Positions 1 to 8,020 of a DNA stretch of 64,000 bases are shown piece after piece. Under the pieces are notes generated by a model that worked only from the letters and a program-made list of their open reading frames with translations, did not search any database and was not told the origin of the DNA. Position 1 is the stretch's first letter. Every line of letters begins with the position of its first letter. The stretch covers positions 207,245 to 271,244 of the forward strand of contig NZ_FNBN01000002.1 in NCBI RefSeq assembly GCF_900102545.1, read 5' to 3'. Source of the stretch: Chitinophaga filiformis. Lineage in GTDB: Bacteria; Bacteroidota; Bacteroidia; Chitinophagales; Chitinophagaceae. Made by a program: the position numbers and the translations under genes.

Positions 1-420
1 TCCGGTTACGATCACCTGGTTCAGGCCAGCCGTCGTAGCCGGCAGGCGTACCACTACATTCCCGGAACCGCTGTAAGGAATTCTCAGCTCCCGGTATCCC
101 ACCAGGCGGACGTACAGGGATATGGGTTTCCCATCGGGAACTTTGACCGTGAAACGGCCTTCCCTGTCGGAAATGGCGCCTGACTGGGTACCAGCAACAC
201 CGATAGTCACCCCTTCCAGCACATTCCCGTTAGCCGAATCCACGACCTGCCCGGTAATGGTTTTGGGTAATGCCTGGCCGGCATCATCCCGTTTTTGTGC
301 GGCGCCTTTCTCCACCCCGGATAAAATGAGGGCGCCGATAAACAATAATTGTAACAACAGGCTCTTTCCGCCCGTGTTTTTCATAACATGGACGCATGCG
401 TCAAACGTGGGTCTTTTCAT
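1..420 (-). CDS. SusC/RagA-type TonB-linked receptor, N-terminal part (cut by window edge)
   Basis: Only the first 140 residues lie in the window; the gene continues past position 1. Seen: a hydrophobic export signal (LLLQLLFIGALIL) ending near GAAQ, then a carboxypeptidase-regulatory-like beta-sandwich from about residue 50 (ITGQVVDSANGNVLEGVTI, then DREGRFTVKVPDG), and the beginning of a TonB plug (LNQVIVTG) at the edge. This order is typical of SusC/RagA-like or FecA-like outer-membrane transporters that take up oligosaccharides or chelates in Bacteroidota. Two in-frame ATGs are possible, at 420 and 384. The inner one gives a more normal signal peptide (MKNTGGKSLLLQLL). Substrate unknown, because the barrel and any SusD partner are outside the window. 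Confidence 0.8.
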   Translation of the reverse strand, partial: MKRPTFDACVHVMKNTGGKSLLLQLLFIGALILSGVEKGAAQKRDDAGQALPKTITGQVVDSANGNVLEGVTIGVAGTQSGAISDREGRFTVKVPDGKPISLYVRLVGYRELRIPYSGSGNVVVRLPATTAGLNQVIVTG

Positions 421-731
421 ATTTGCAAGCTTTGCTTTTAACAAGGAGGTCTGTAGATCTCTGATTTCATAACAGGAATAAATGCTTTATGCTATTTAAT
501 TACTTTTAATGCTGATCCAGGAAGAAGGCATGACATAGATTCGTAAGGTCCCCTTCAATGAGAACTGATAATCAGACCTGTACGCAACTGAGTGTAATAA
601 ACTATCCGGGAGATTAAAAAAGGCTTAACAAAGGGGTTAATGGGGGGATTAACTATGAAATTTCTCTAAAAAAAACAGTACCACCGCGTCGATTAACAAA
701 ACACCTGTCAATCCGCCGCGGCGTCAAACGG

Positions 732-889
732 GAATTAACAAAACATCAATCAACCCCGCTAAGGGTTGTCTTGTTTGTAGCCCGGGGTTGCAAACCCCGG
801 GGAATGTGGGATCACATCTCCCAATTTTTTAACCCATTAAACGAATTAACAACAAAACACCAATCAACCCCGCTAGGGGTGTTTGTAGG
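732..889. repeat. REP-like structured repeat pair with central palindrome
   Basis: Copy 1 (732-780) and copy 2 (843-889) share GAATTAACA, AAACAYCAATCAACCCCGCT, ARGGGT and GTTTGTAG in the same order. Each contains a small self-complementary core: AACCC..GGGTT at 752-767 and ACCCC-GCTA-GGGGT at 867-880. Between them, 781-801 is a perfect inverted repeat, CCCGGGGTT-GCA-AACCCCGGG. A more diverged third copy starts near 691 and ends in GCCGCGGCG. The arrangement resembles REP/BIME-type intergenic elements. No transposase is nearby. Confidence 0.55.
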
Positions 890-928
890 ATACGTATTCG
901 GTATATATTCGGTAGAGATTCGGTGGAG

Positions 929-945
929 GCTATAGCCTATAGGCT
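929..945. repeat. Overlapping palindromes next to ATTCGGT direct repeats
   Basis: GGCTATAGCC (929-938) and AGCCTATAGGCT (934-945) are both perfect palindromes and overlap. Just upstream ATTCGGT occurs three times between about 896 and 923, and the reverse form ACCGAAC follows at about 961. This could be a regulator-binding region for the gene at 1135 or a repeat remnant; nothing in the sequence decides between them. Confidence 0.35.
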
Positions 946-1134
946 CTCTACTATATGTCGACCGAACCTCCGGGCAGCCAGAGGCTATTTCTACTACGGA
1001 TAGTTACAACCGAGGTAATACGCCTGTACAATGACAAACCTTTCATAGATAAACCAACCCATTTTATTTTTTAATATAAAATAAGCTCTTTTTTAGTACT
1101 TTAGCTCCCAATATTTATCAATCTTTCCCTTACT

Positions 1135-3039
1135 ATGAAGCTTCAGGTGCAAATCTGTTCCCATGCCAGACGGCTACTCCGTCTGAGTATCTGTTTATTC
1201 TTATATTATCCTCTTTCTATACATGCTCAGAAAAATGATGATAACATAGAACTGGCCAACGTAGATGAAACGTATGAATTTCAATACGATATTCGTCAGA
1301 AGCAGATAACCGTCAAAGAAACCCTTCATAAAGATTTTATATGCAACGGCTTCCGTTCCGCCATTCCCTTCTCTGAAAGCTACAACGGCCAGGAGGAGAT
1401 TAAAGATGTGACCATTGTCGTAGATGGTAAAAAAGCCAGAAGTATAGAACCTTCCTATGACTATCTGAACATAGACGAATACTTCTATTCAGATCTGAAA
1501 ATCTGTCACTTTACCCTGCCGTTTACCCGCCAGGGCTCCCATAGTGAAGTGACCATAGAAAAAGAGATCAAAGATCCACGTTACCTCACTACTGTCTATC
1601 TGACCGAAGATTATCCGGAAAAGCATAAGAGGGTCACCGTTATTGTTCCCCGGTGGATGGATGTTGAAATTCATACCTTCCATTTTGAAGGACAGCAGAT
1701 TAAAACTGAAAAAACTTACAATAAGGACAAAGACGCTGATGTCTATGTTTATACCGCTACGGGGCTTCCCGCCATGAAATCGGTAACTATGAGCCCCGGC
1801 CCTACCTGGATCTACCCGCATATTCTTGTACGCAGTAAAGCGGCTAATTACAACGGAGAAAAAAACGTCTATTTTAATACGACGAACGATCTTTACCGAT
1901 GGTGTCATAACCTGGCCACCCAGCTACACCCCGATACCGCAGCATTGGGCGCCAAAGCACGTGAGATCACTGCCGGCATTACAGATCCATTTGCCCGGAT
2001 GAAAGCTATCTTTTACTGGGTAGAAGAGAACATTCGTTACATCGCCTTTGAAGACGGCCTGGCCGGCTTTAAACCTGATGAAGCCCATGAGGTGATGCGA
2101 AAAAAATACGGTGATTGTAAGGGCATGGCTAACCTTACAAAGGAACTATTGCTACGCTGTGGCCTGGATGCACGCCTGTGCTGGGTAGGCACTAATCACA
2201 TCATGTACGATCATAGCATCGCTTCGCTTAACGCTGACAACCACATGATCTGTGCGCTGAACTACAACAACAAATGGTGGTTCCTCGACGCTACAGAAAA
2301 GTACATGCAGCCGGGTATCTACGCAGAACGTATAGCAGGTCGCCAGGTAATGATAGAGAACGAAGACAACTGCCTGCTGGCGAATATCCCGGAGGTCGGC
2401 CCGGACCAGAACGTCCGCTTGTTCAAAGAATCACTGACCATAGATGGCACCAGTATAAGCGGTAAGGTGAAATATCAGTATAACGGCGAGAGTAAATCAG
2501 ATCTGCTATATACCGTTAACCTCACTAAAAAAGACCGTGTACAGACAGCCCTGGAAAACTACATTACCAATAATAACCGTCACTATAAAATCTCTAACGT
2601 AAGCACCTCGCCGCTGGACCAGCGTGATGGCAACCTGGAAGTAGCTTTTGATCTCCTCTATCAGGATGCGGTGTCCTCTTTCGGTAAAGAAATATACATC
2701 GATATTGATTATAACAAGGAATTCAACAATGCAGTGATCGATACCGCGAAGCGTACGACAGATTTTCGTTTTGGCACAAAATCGAATTATATCACTGAAA
2801 CGGAACTTATCATACCAAACAGCTATAAAATAGTTACACTACCCGAAGACCTGCATATCACAACTCCTAATTTCAGTTTTGATATCACTTATAAAACTAC
2901 CGGCAATAAGATCAGCTACCGTAAACAACTGAAAATAAATAATACCTATCTGGCAAAAGCCAAATTTGGTGAATGGAACAACGCCATAACTGCGCTGTCG
3001 AAGAAATACCTGGACCAGATTACTGTTTCCCAACAATAA
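1135..3039 (+). CDS. Exported DUF3857 / transglutaminase-like protein
   Basis: A 634-residue exported protein with a signal peptide of about 32 residues (hydrophobic LSICLFLYYPL, ending HAQ). The first half is a DUF3857-type beta domain; the middle is a transglutaminase-like fold. The catalytic triad can be read: Cys328 in KKYGDCKGMANL, then His in NHMICAL and Asp in WFLDAT. Members of this family in Bacteroidota are periplasmic or surface proteins, mostly of unknown substrate. The thiol site would allow peptide or isopeptide bond cleavage or exchange. The next gene starts 12 bases downstream and is a paralogue, so the two are probably one transcript. Start chosen at the first ATG that gives a signal peptide. 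Confidence 0.85.
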   Translation: MKLQVQICSHARRLLRLSICLFLYYPLSIHAQKNDDNIELANVDETYEFQYDIRQKQITVKETLHKDFICNGFRSAIPFSESYNGQEEIKDVTIVVDGKKARSIEPSYDYLNIDEYFYSDLKICHFTLPFTRQGSHSEVTIEKEIKDPRYLTTVYLTEDYPEKHKRVTVIVPRWMDVEIHTFHFEGQQIKTEKTYNKDKDADVYVYTATGLPAMKSVTMSPGPTWIYPHILVRSKAANYNGEKNVYFNTTNDLYRWCHNLATQLHPDTAALGAKAREITAGITDPFARMKAIFYWVEENIRYIAFEDGLAGFKPDEAHEVMRKKYGDCKGMANLTKELLLRCGLDARLCWVGTNHIMYDHSIASLNADNHMICALNYNNKWWFLDATEKYMQPGIYAERIAGRQVMIENEDNCLLANIPEVGPDQNVRLFKESLTIDGTSISGKVKYQYNGESKSDLLYTVNLTKKDRVQTALENYITNNNRHYKISNVSTSPLDQRDGNLEVAFDLLYQDAVSSFGKEIYIDIDYNKEFNNAVIDTAKRTTDFRFGTKSNYITETELIIPNSYKIVTLPEDLHITTPNFSFDITYKTTGNKISYRKQLKINNTYLAKAKFGEWNNAITALSKKYLDQITVSQQ

Positions 3040-3051
3040 ATTCTATTACCT

Positions 3052-5238
3052 ATGCATAAATATAAATTTGTATTCCTTTCCGCCTTTCTGCTTAGTACAG
3101 GTTACCAGGCGTTGGCCCAGTCAAAGCAAGAAAGAGAGTACCAGGAAGAGGCAACACAGGTGAAACAGGAAATTTGGGACGCTAAAGACCCTGCTTTCGC
3201 CAGAACAGATATCCCCGAAAAATATAGCAATGAATCAGCCGTTATTATTGCTATGAATTTCACACTAGGCGCAGATCATAGCCGTCGCCAGGATCATATC
3301 GCCATGACACTGCATGAGCGTATCAAACTCCAGGACAAAGCTGCGCTGGAAAATTATTCTGAGTTTAACCTGCAGAAACTGAAACGTGGCGGATGGTCCA
3401 GTGGCACCAGGCTTACCTCCTTCATGGGCATACGCGTAATTAAGGCCGATGGCCAGCAACGGGATATTGACATGAAAGACGCCGTGAACGTAAAAGATGA
3501 GCAGGACGACAAAAAACAAAAGATCGCCATCTCCGATCTGCAGGTGGGAGACATCATCGACTTCTATGTCAGGATGAATAAAGATGCCAGTAGCTTTTAC
3601 TCGGATCCTGATCCACTCGATTTCTCAATAGGCGAGAAATACCCTATGCTGGACTTTTCATTAAATGTGAATATCACCAGGAAAATGGGCGTATCCTGGC
3701 GCTATTTGAATGATGATCCGTCTGAACTGAAAAACAGTAAGGACGGGGACGATTATGTGTTCTCCATTCACAAAACAGACGTACCTAAGGTTACGGACGA
3801 GCGCTGGTTCTATGAACAAAGGGCATTACCAACCCTTCGTCTGGCCTACAACGGGCTAAAAAATACTGAATTCACGAACGGAATGAATGAAGACCGTATC
3901 CGCCGTTTCCTGACATACGAGATTATCAGTGTAAACGCTGCATACCCTTCCCTCGCAGCTATTGTAAGAGGTTTTCCAGATCTACTGGAAGATTATGCCT
4001 CAAGAACCGGTGTAAGGAAAAAGGATATAGACAAAAGGACCATCGCCGAACTGGCTTTCTATTATATCCGCTACGCCTCTCTTTACAAAGAAACTGGTAT
4101 TGGTAGTTCAATAGAGGTAGGACAACAGAGAAAGACATACACTCCCCGCGAACATTATACAGCGAACGTATTCAGACAGCTGCTGATCAGATATGATATT
4201 CCTACCGTACTGGCTGCCGCTGTGCCACGTAGAGTAGGCACCCTGCAGGACGTAGTCTCACTGGACGATCTGGATTACTTCATTATTGCCTATCCGGATG
4301 ATAAGCCCATGTACTGCTTTATGACCAACATGCTTAGTTATCCCGATGAGCTGCCTACTCAACTGGAAGGTCAACAGGCCTATACGGTAAGTGTAAGCGG
4401 CAGCTCTAAAGAGAAAGATGCTTCGTTCAAAAAGATTTCCCTTCCGATGAGCACCGCAGATCAGAACGTTGACGAAGAGAAGATCAATGTGAACTTTGCA
4501 GCAGACAATATGCAACAGCTAAGCATCGACCGTATTATCCGGGCGAAAGGACAATATCGCTACAACTATATTGACATGCTGCTGTATGAAGATATGTTGA
4601 GTGAGGAACGCAAAAACCTACATGTAAGTTCTACGAGAGATGAAGACCTGCTGGCTACGGGCGCGTACAGGAAAAGATCAAATGAATTTGACATTGCCTT
4701 CAGTAAAGCGCGCAAAGACATGGACGAGACGGTGAGTGCGAACATTGCCAGCGAGTATGGAACTAAACCTACTGCTGTTACTTATTTTAAAGTGGCAGAG
4801 CTAGGATTGGAAAAGCAGAACAAGCCTCTTACAATGCATGAATCATTCACAATGGATGGCTTTGTAAAGAAGGCCGGTAATAATTATATGCTGGATATCG
4901 GCAAACTGATCACGGAGCAGATAGCGCTCTCAAACGAAGAACGTAAACGTACTTACGATGTGAACATGCCTTTCCCCCGTACCGTATCATACGATATTCT
5001 CGTTAACATTCCTGCAGGATACAAGCTGGAAGGTGCAGAAAACCTCAACAAGTCTGTTAACAATGATACAGGCTCATTCGAGAGCAGCACGAAAATGGAA
5101 GATGGAAAACTCATTGTAACAATTAAAAAGGTTTATAAACATCATCATGAATCATCTGTAAACTGGCCGCAAATGATCGCATTTATGGATGCGGCATCTG
5201 ATTTTAACAAACAAAAAGTGTTGCTAAAGAAGATCTAA
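3052..5238 (+). CDS. Exported DUF3857-type protein with degenerate transglutaminase region
   Basis: A 728-residue paralogue of the preceding gene. It has a clear signal peptide (FVFLSAFLLSTGYQALAQ), a DUF3857-like N-terminal half (ISDLQVGDIIDFYV, a familiar junction in this family) and a C-terminal beta region (YDILVNIPAGYKLEG). Where active relatives have a GDC-K motif, this protein reads YTANVFRQLLIRYDI, so the nucleophilic cysteine appears absent. I infer a non-enzymatic partner or sensor for the active neighbour 12 bases upstream. A perfect 12-bp hairpin follows the stop codon and closes the operon. Confidence 0.75.
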   Translation: MHKYKFVFLSAFLLSTGYQALAQSKQEREYQEEATQVKQEIWDAKDPAFARTDIPEKYSNESAVIIAMNFTLGADHSRRQDHIAMTLHERIKLQDKAALENYSEFNLQKLKRGGWSSGTRLTSFMGIRVIKADGQQRDIDMKDAVNVKDEQDDKKQKIAISDLQVGDIIDFYVRMNKDASSFYSDPDPLDFSIGEKYPMLDFSLNVNITRKMGVSWRYLNDDPSELKNSKDGDDYVFSIHKTDVPKVTDERWFYEQRALPTLRLAYNGLKNTEFTNGMNEDRIRRFLTYEIISVNAAYPSLAAIVRGFPDLLEDYASRTGVRKKDIDKRTIAELAFYYIRYASLYKETGIGSSIEVGQQRKTYTPREHYTANVFRQLLIRYDIPTVLAAAVPRRVGTLQDVVSLDDLDYFIIAYPDDKPMYCFMTNMLSYPDELPTQLEGQQAYTVSVSGSSKEKDASFKKISLPMSTADQNVDEEKINVNFAADNMQQLSIDRIIRAKGQYRYNYIDMLLYEDMLSEERKNLHVSSTRDEDLLATGAYRKRSNEFDIAFSKARKDMDETVSANIASEYGTKPTAVTYFKVAELGLEKQNKPLTMHESFTMDGFVKKAGNNYMLDIGKLITEQIALSNEERKRTYDVNMPFPRTVSYDILVNIPAGYKLEGAENLNKSVNNDTGSFESSTKMEDGKLIVTIKKVYKHHHESSVNWPQMIAFMDAASDFNKQKVLLKKI

Positions 5239-5260
5239 CAAGCGCTAAAGAAGCTAAAAA

Positions 5261-5300
5261 CATCCCATGGTTAATGTATAAACCATGGGATGTTGTCTTT
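5261..5300. terminator. Bidirectional terminator-like hairpin
   Basis: CATCCCATGGTT (5261-5272) pairs perfectly with AACCATGGGATG (5281-5292) across an 8-base loop, followed by TTGTCTTTC. It lies between convergent genes ending at 5238 and 5346 and could stop transcription from both sides. Confidence 0.7.
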
Positions 5301-5345
5301 CGGGCGTCTTCCACTGTGCCGGCATCAGCATTCCGGATATTGCTG

Positions 5346-7616
5346 CTACCTTATCACATCGTTGAACGACTTATAAAACTCCTCCCCATAAATATCCCTA
5401 TAATCCTTTACGAACTTCTCGTAGGTATTATTCGCCAATGAATACCGCTTTAACTGTATCAGGCTCTTACACTTATACTCCAACGCCTCCTCATTCAACC
5501 GGTCAAAGAGAAAAATGGCGTTAGCCACTCTGATCACAAATTCCGGGTCTTCCCCTGCCTGCCTGTCTTCTTTCAGGTATCCCAGGCTGAGGTCTATAAC
5601 GGCATTACTTACCTCCGCCTTGATATCATCCAGCCAGTCATATTCCGTCTTGGCCAGGAAAGCACCGGTTTCGACTATCCTCAGCAGGTCGGTCATCACC
5701 AGCCTGTCTGCCGTAGCCTTTCGTTTAGTCAGGTTAACAAACCATTCATAATCAAGGTAGAAATGATCTTCCGTATATTGGAACTGCCAGTAAACCGACT
5801 TCTTATTGACCATACAATTCCCGATCCTCTCCAGTATGCTTTTCAGCTTCGCCAGGTTGACTGATCTGTTATTCTTGGCATCTTTGGCCGATTTACCATT
5901 CCAAAGGATCTCATTCAGTTCGTCGGCAGTGATACCCTGACCGGTCCTCACGGTGTAAATAAGGATCAGGAGCAGCAGTTCTTTCATTAACGGGGTGAAT
6001 AATCCAGTCAACTCTTCCTCCCCGTTAAAGGCCTGAAAAGGGCCAAAAAGGCGTATACTCGAACGGGGTACTTCCGGCAGTTCCGTCAGTTCTTCTTCAG
6101 GTATTGTTGCCTCTTCCGGATGCGGCTCTTCCACTACAGGTGCTGTCGTAGTATCCGGTTCTTCTGATACCGCCTTTACCTGCTCCCGTTCATTGGTAGC
6201 ACTGCTTCCCTTTTCCGGCTGTAAGCCTACTTTCCGCAACCTCCACCATAAAGCGCCTATCGCAGCCACAAAAAACAACAATATGAAAATGAGCCACTTA
6301 CCTAACATTCCTCTCCTGCCGGTTGCTTTATCTTCTACAGGGTTCAGATCCAGCGGCGGGAAATCAATCGTATAAACATCCACTTTCGTTTTCCGCTGAC
6401 GAAGCTCCTGATCGCCATAGAACAAGGTTACTGCGATCAGCTTACCAACACCGGGCGCATAATACAGGTCTGCAAAGGACTGCACGTCATAAAAAGAATA
6501 AGGAATTGGCGTGCCGGTAAGCTTGTATACCGGCTTGTCCAGCGAACCCTGGAGCAGTTGCAAACGGGAGTTAAAACTATCCTTGGAAAATACCAGTCCG
6601 TAATATTGTCTTCTCTTAGCATCTATGATCAGGCTATTGGCAAAAGTGAAGCTGCCATACACGGAATCCAGGCTAAACCGCTTGCTGAAATTCCTGGTGC
6701 GCACGTCAAAAGCAAAGAGATCATTATAACCACGGGGATCCAGCATCTGGTCGCCCGTGATACTACCATAGCCGCCGATGATAAAAGCCGTATCGCCGGT
6801 GGCATTCAAGCCCAGACCAGCCAGATAACGGGGTGGAAAAAAGCTGCCCCTTCCAGGTAACATCTCCCATTTACCGGTACGGGGCTGCCATCGCTGTATC
6901 ACGTTTTTATATTTCAACTGCCCGTATCCGCCGATGATGTACAAAGCAGTATCTACAGGAGAAATGAATTTATTGGCATGCCAGAATTCTGTAAGGATGG
7001 TATCAGGGAAAGTAGTCGTCCACTGCGGATGTTTGGGGCTGTATGCAGCCACTTTCTTATGGTCGATGTAGACGTTATACAACTGGTTACTGAATGTATC
7101 ATAGATACTCTGGCAACCTATCAGGATATTTTCCTGCTCCACAGCTTTTGCTGTCCGGGCATGTTGTTGCTGCCGCAGATCATACGTAATAATAGAATCA
7201 ATCCCGGTGAGCAACAGTTGCTCATTCCGCTGGTCAAACGCCACCACGGCGTTCCCATTCATCTGAAAGGAACCGATCGTTTTCCAGTACTGATGCCCAG
7301 GTTTCAGCCATACACCATTCTTGACTTCTGCAGGCTCCTGACGGAGATCATCAGTGCAGCGTGTATCCGCCACTTCTTCCAGTGGCCAGTGATAGCTAAG
7401 CTGTTCACCCTCAAAGATCCTGATATCCTTGATGCGCATGGGAGGAATATCTCTGGTGTGAAATCGTTCATCATCGTTGGCCCCATAAAGGAATTTAAAA
7501 CAGTTCCCCTTGAATGAGAAGGGAGAGCGCCCCACACTTTTATCGTTAACAGCTAATGCAATCTGCTGTTTATTCAGGTCCATGGTTACTGATACCCGGT
7601 TCCATTCATTGTACAA
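5346..7616 (-). CDS. Membrane-anchored Kelch / SARP-like regulator (main part of a frameshifted gene)
   Basis: The 756-residue open frame begins inside a laminin-G-like domain. Kelch-type repeats follow (ALYIIGGYGQLKY, TAFIIGGYGSITG), then one membrane helix at about residues 435-458 (WLIFILLFFVAAIGALWW) and an acidic linker. The cytoplasmic end carries a winged-helix start (SIRLFGPFQAFNGEEEL) and an alpha-helical repeat region resembling the bacterial transcriptional activation domain of SARP/AfsR regulators. The layout suggests a one-component receptor: an outside propeller and LamG sensor joined to a DNA-binding tail. The true N-terminus lies upstream in another frame (7700-7972). Without it the protein lacks a signal peptide, so this allele may be inactive or the sequence may contain an error. 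Confidence 0.7.
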   Translation of the reverse strand: MYNEWNRVSVTMDLNKQQIALAVNDKSVGRSPFSFKGNCFKFLYGANDDERFHTRDIPPMRIKDIRIFEGEQLSYHWPLEEVADTRCTDDLRQEPAEVKNGVWLKPGHQYWKTIGSFQMNGNAVVAFDQRNEQLLLTGIDSIITYDLRQQQHARTAKAVEQENILIGCQSIYDTFSNQLYNVYIDHKKVAAYSPKHPQWTTTFPDTILTEFWHANKFISPVDTALYIIGGYGQLKYKNVIQRWQPRTGKWEMLPGRGSFFPPRYLAGLGLNATGDTAFIIGGYGSITGDQMLDPRGYNDLFAFDVRTRNFSKRFSLDSVYGSFTFANSLIIDAKRRQYYGLVFSKDSFNSRLQLLQGSLDKPVYKLTGTPIPYSFYDVQSFADLYYAPGVGKLIAVTLFYGDQELRQRKTKVDVYTIDFPPLDLNPVEDKATGRRGMLGKWLIFILLFFVAAIGALWWRLRKVGLQPEKGSSATNEREQVKAVSEEPDTTTAPVVEEPHPEEATIPEEELTELPEVPRSSIRLFGPFQAFNGEEELTGLFTPLMKELLLLILIYTVRTGQGITADELNEILWNGKSAKDAKNNRSVNLAKLKSILERIGNCMVNKKSVYWQFQYTEDHFYLDYEWFVNLTKRKATADRLVMTDLLRIVETGAFLAKTEYDWLDDIKAEVSNAVIDLSLGYLKEDRQAGEDPEFVIRVANAIFLFDRLNEEALEYKCKSLIQLKRYSLANNTYEKFVKDYRDIYGEEFYKSFNDVIR

Positions 7617-7699
7617 CTGATAAGCATCGCAGGTGAAGGAGATATTAAAAAAATGTTCGCCGGAAATAACCCGGAAGCGCCCGGTCTTCTGATCATAGA

Positions 7700-7972
7700 T
7701 CAGATCAATATTCTGGTTGTCGTTAGTATATAGCCAAAATAAATATGATTGTAGGATACAAAGTTCAGATCAAATTCGAGACGTACTGTACCGGAAAAAC
7801 AGAGCGGTTTATCAGTGCCGATTTCAAAAGCAGTTCTTTTTTCAGCAACAGCCTCATGTCCATTAAACGCCAGCCCATAGGATAAATAAGATTGTGCCTG
7901 TCCTATGGTTTTTAAAATGAGTAACAAAAATAGAGTAAGGAGGGATCGATACATACTTAAGCAAAAAAACAA
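7700..7972 (-). pseudogene. Detached N-terminus of the Kelch/SARP-like regulator (frameshift)
   Basis: This 90-residue frame supplies what the gene at 5346-7616 lacks: a signal peptide (LLTLFLLLILKTIGQAQ) and the start of a LamG-like domain (LSYGLAFNGHEAVAEKR, then LEFDLNFVSYNHIYFGY). After FGYI the sensible reading jumps frame to TNDNQNIDLIYDQKTGRF, which runs into the downstream frame without a stop. The change corresponds to loss of one base at about 7724-7730. Either a real inactivating mutation or an assembly error would explain it. The two parts together would give a protein of about 875 residues. Confidence 0.65.
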
Positions 7973-8020
7973 TATTAAGTTGTATTGCGCAATCCCACAC
8001 GTATTTTTTTATTACTCGGA

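Larger units (their letters stand above)
421..1134. other. Gene-free stretch with short palindromic repeats
   Basis: No convincing gene is seen between the two divergent coding regions. The stretch holds three related segments beginning GATTAACA/GAATTAACA near 691, 732 and 843. The last two share CAATCAACCCCGCTARGGGT followed by GTTTGTAG. It also holds a perfect hairpin at 781-801 and an AT-rich part with overlapping palindromes at 929-945. Promoters for both flanking genes must lie here, but none matches the Bacteroidota consensus well enough to place. Confidence 0.6.

Noticed and set aside
443..450. AAGGAGGT on the plus strand looks like a strong Shine-Dalgarno site.
   Set aside because: No start codon with a sensible coding frame follows within usable distance, and plus-strand reading there is antisense to or upstream of the SusC gene.
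6978..7517. A 179-codon plus-strand frame opposite the Kelch/SARP gene.
   Set aside because: No recognisable motif, and the opposite strand has clear domain sequence; treated as an antisense shadow.
7700..7740. Programmed ribosomal frameshifting as the explanation for the split regulator.
   Set aside because: No slippery heptamer or downstream structure is visible at the junction; mutation or sequence error is simpler.
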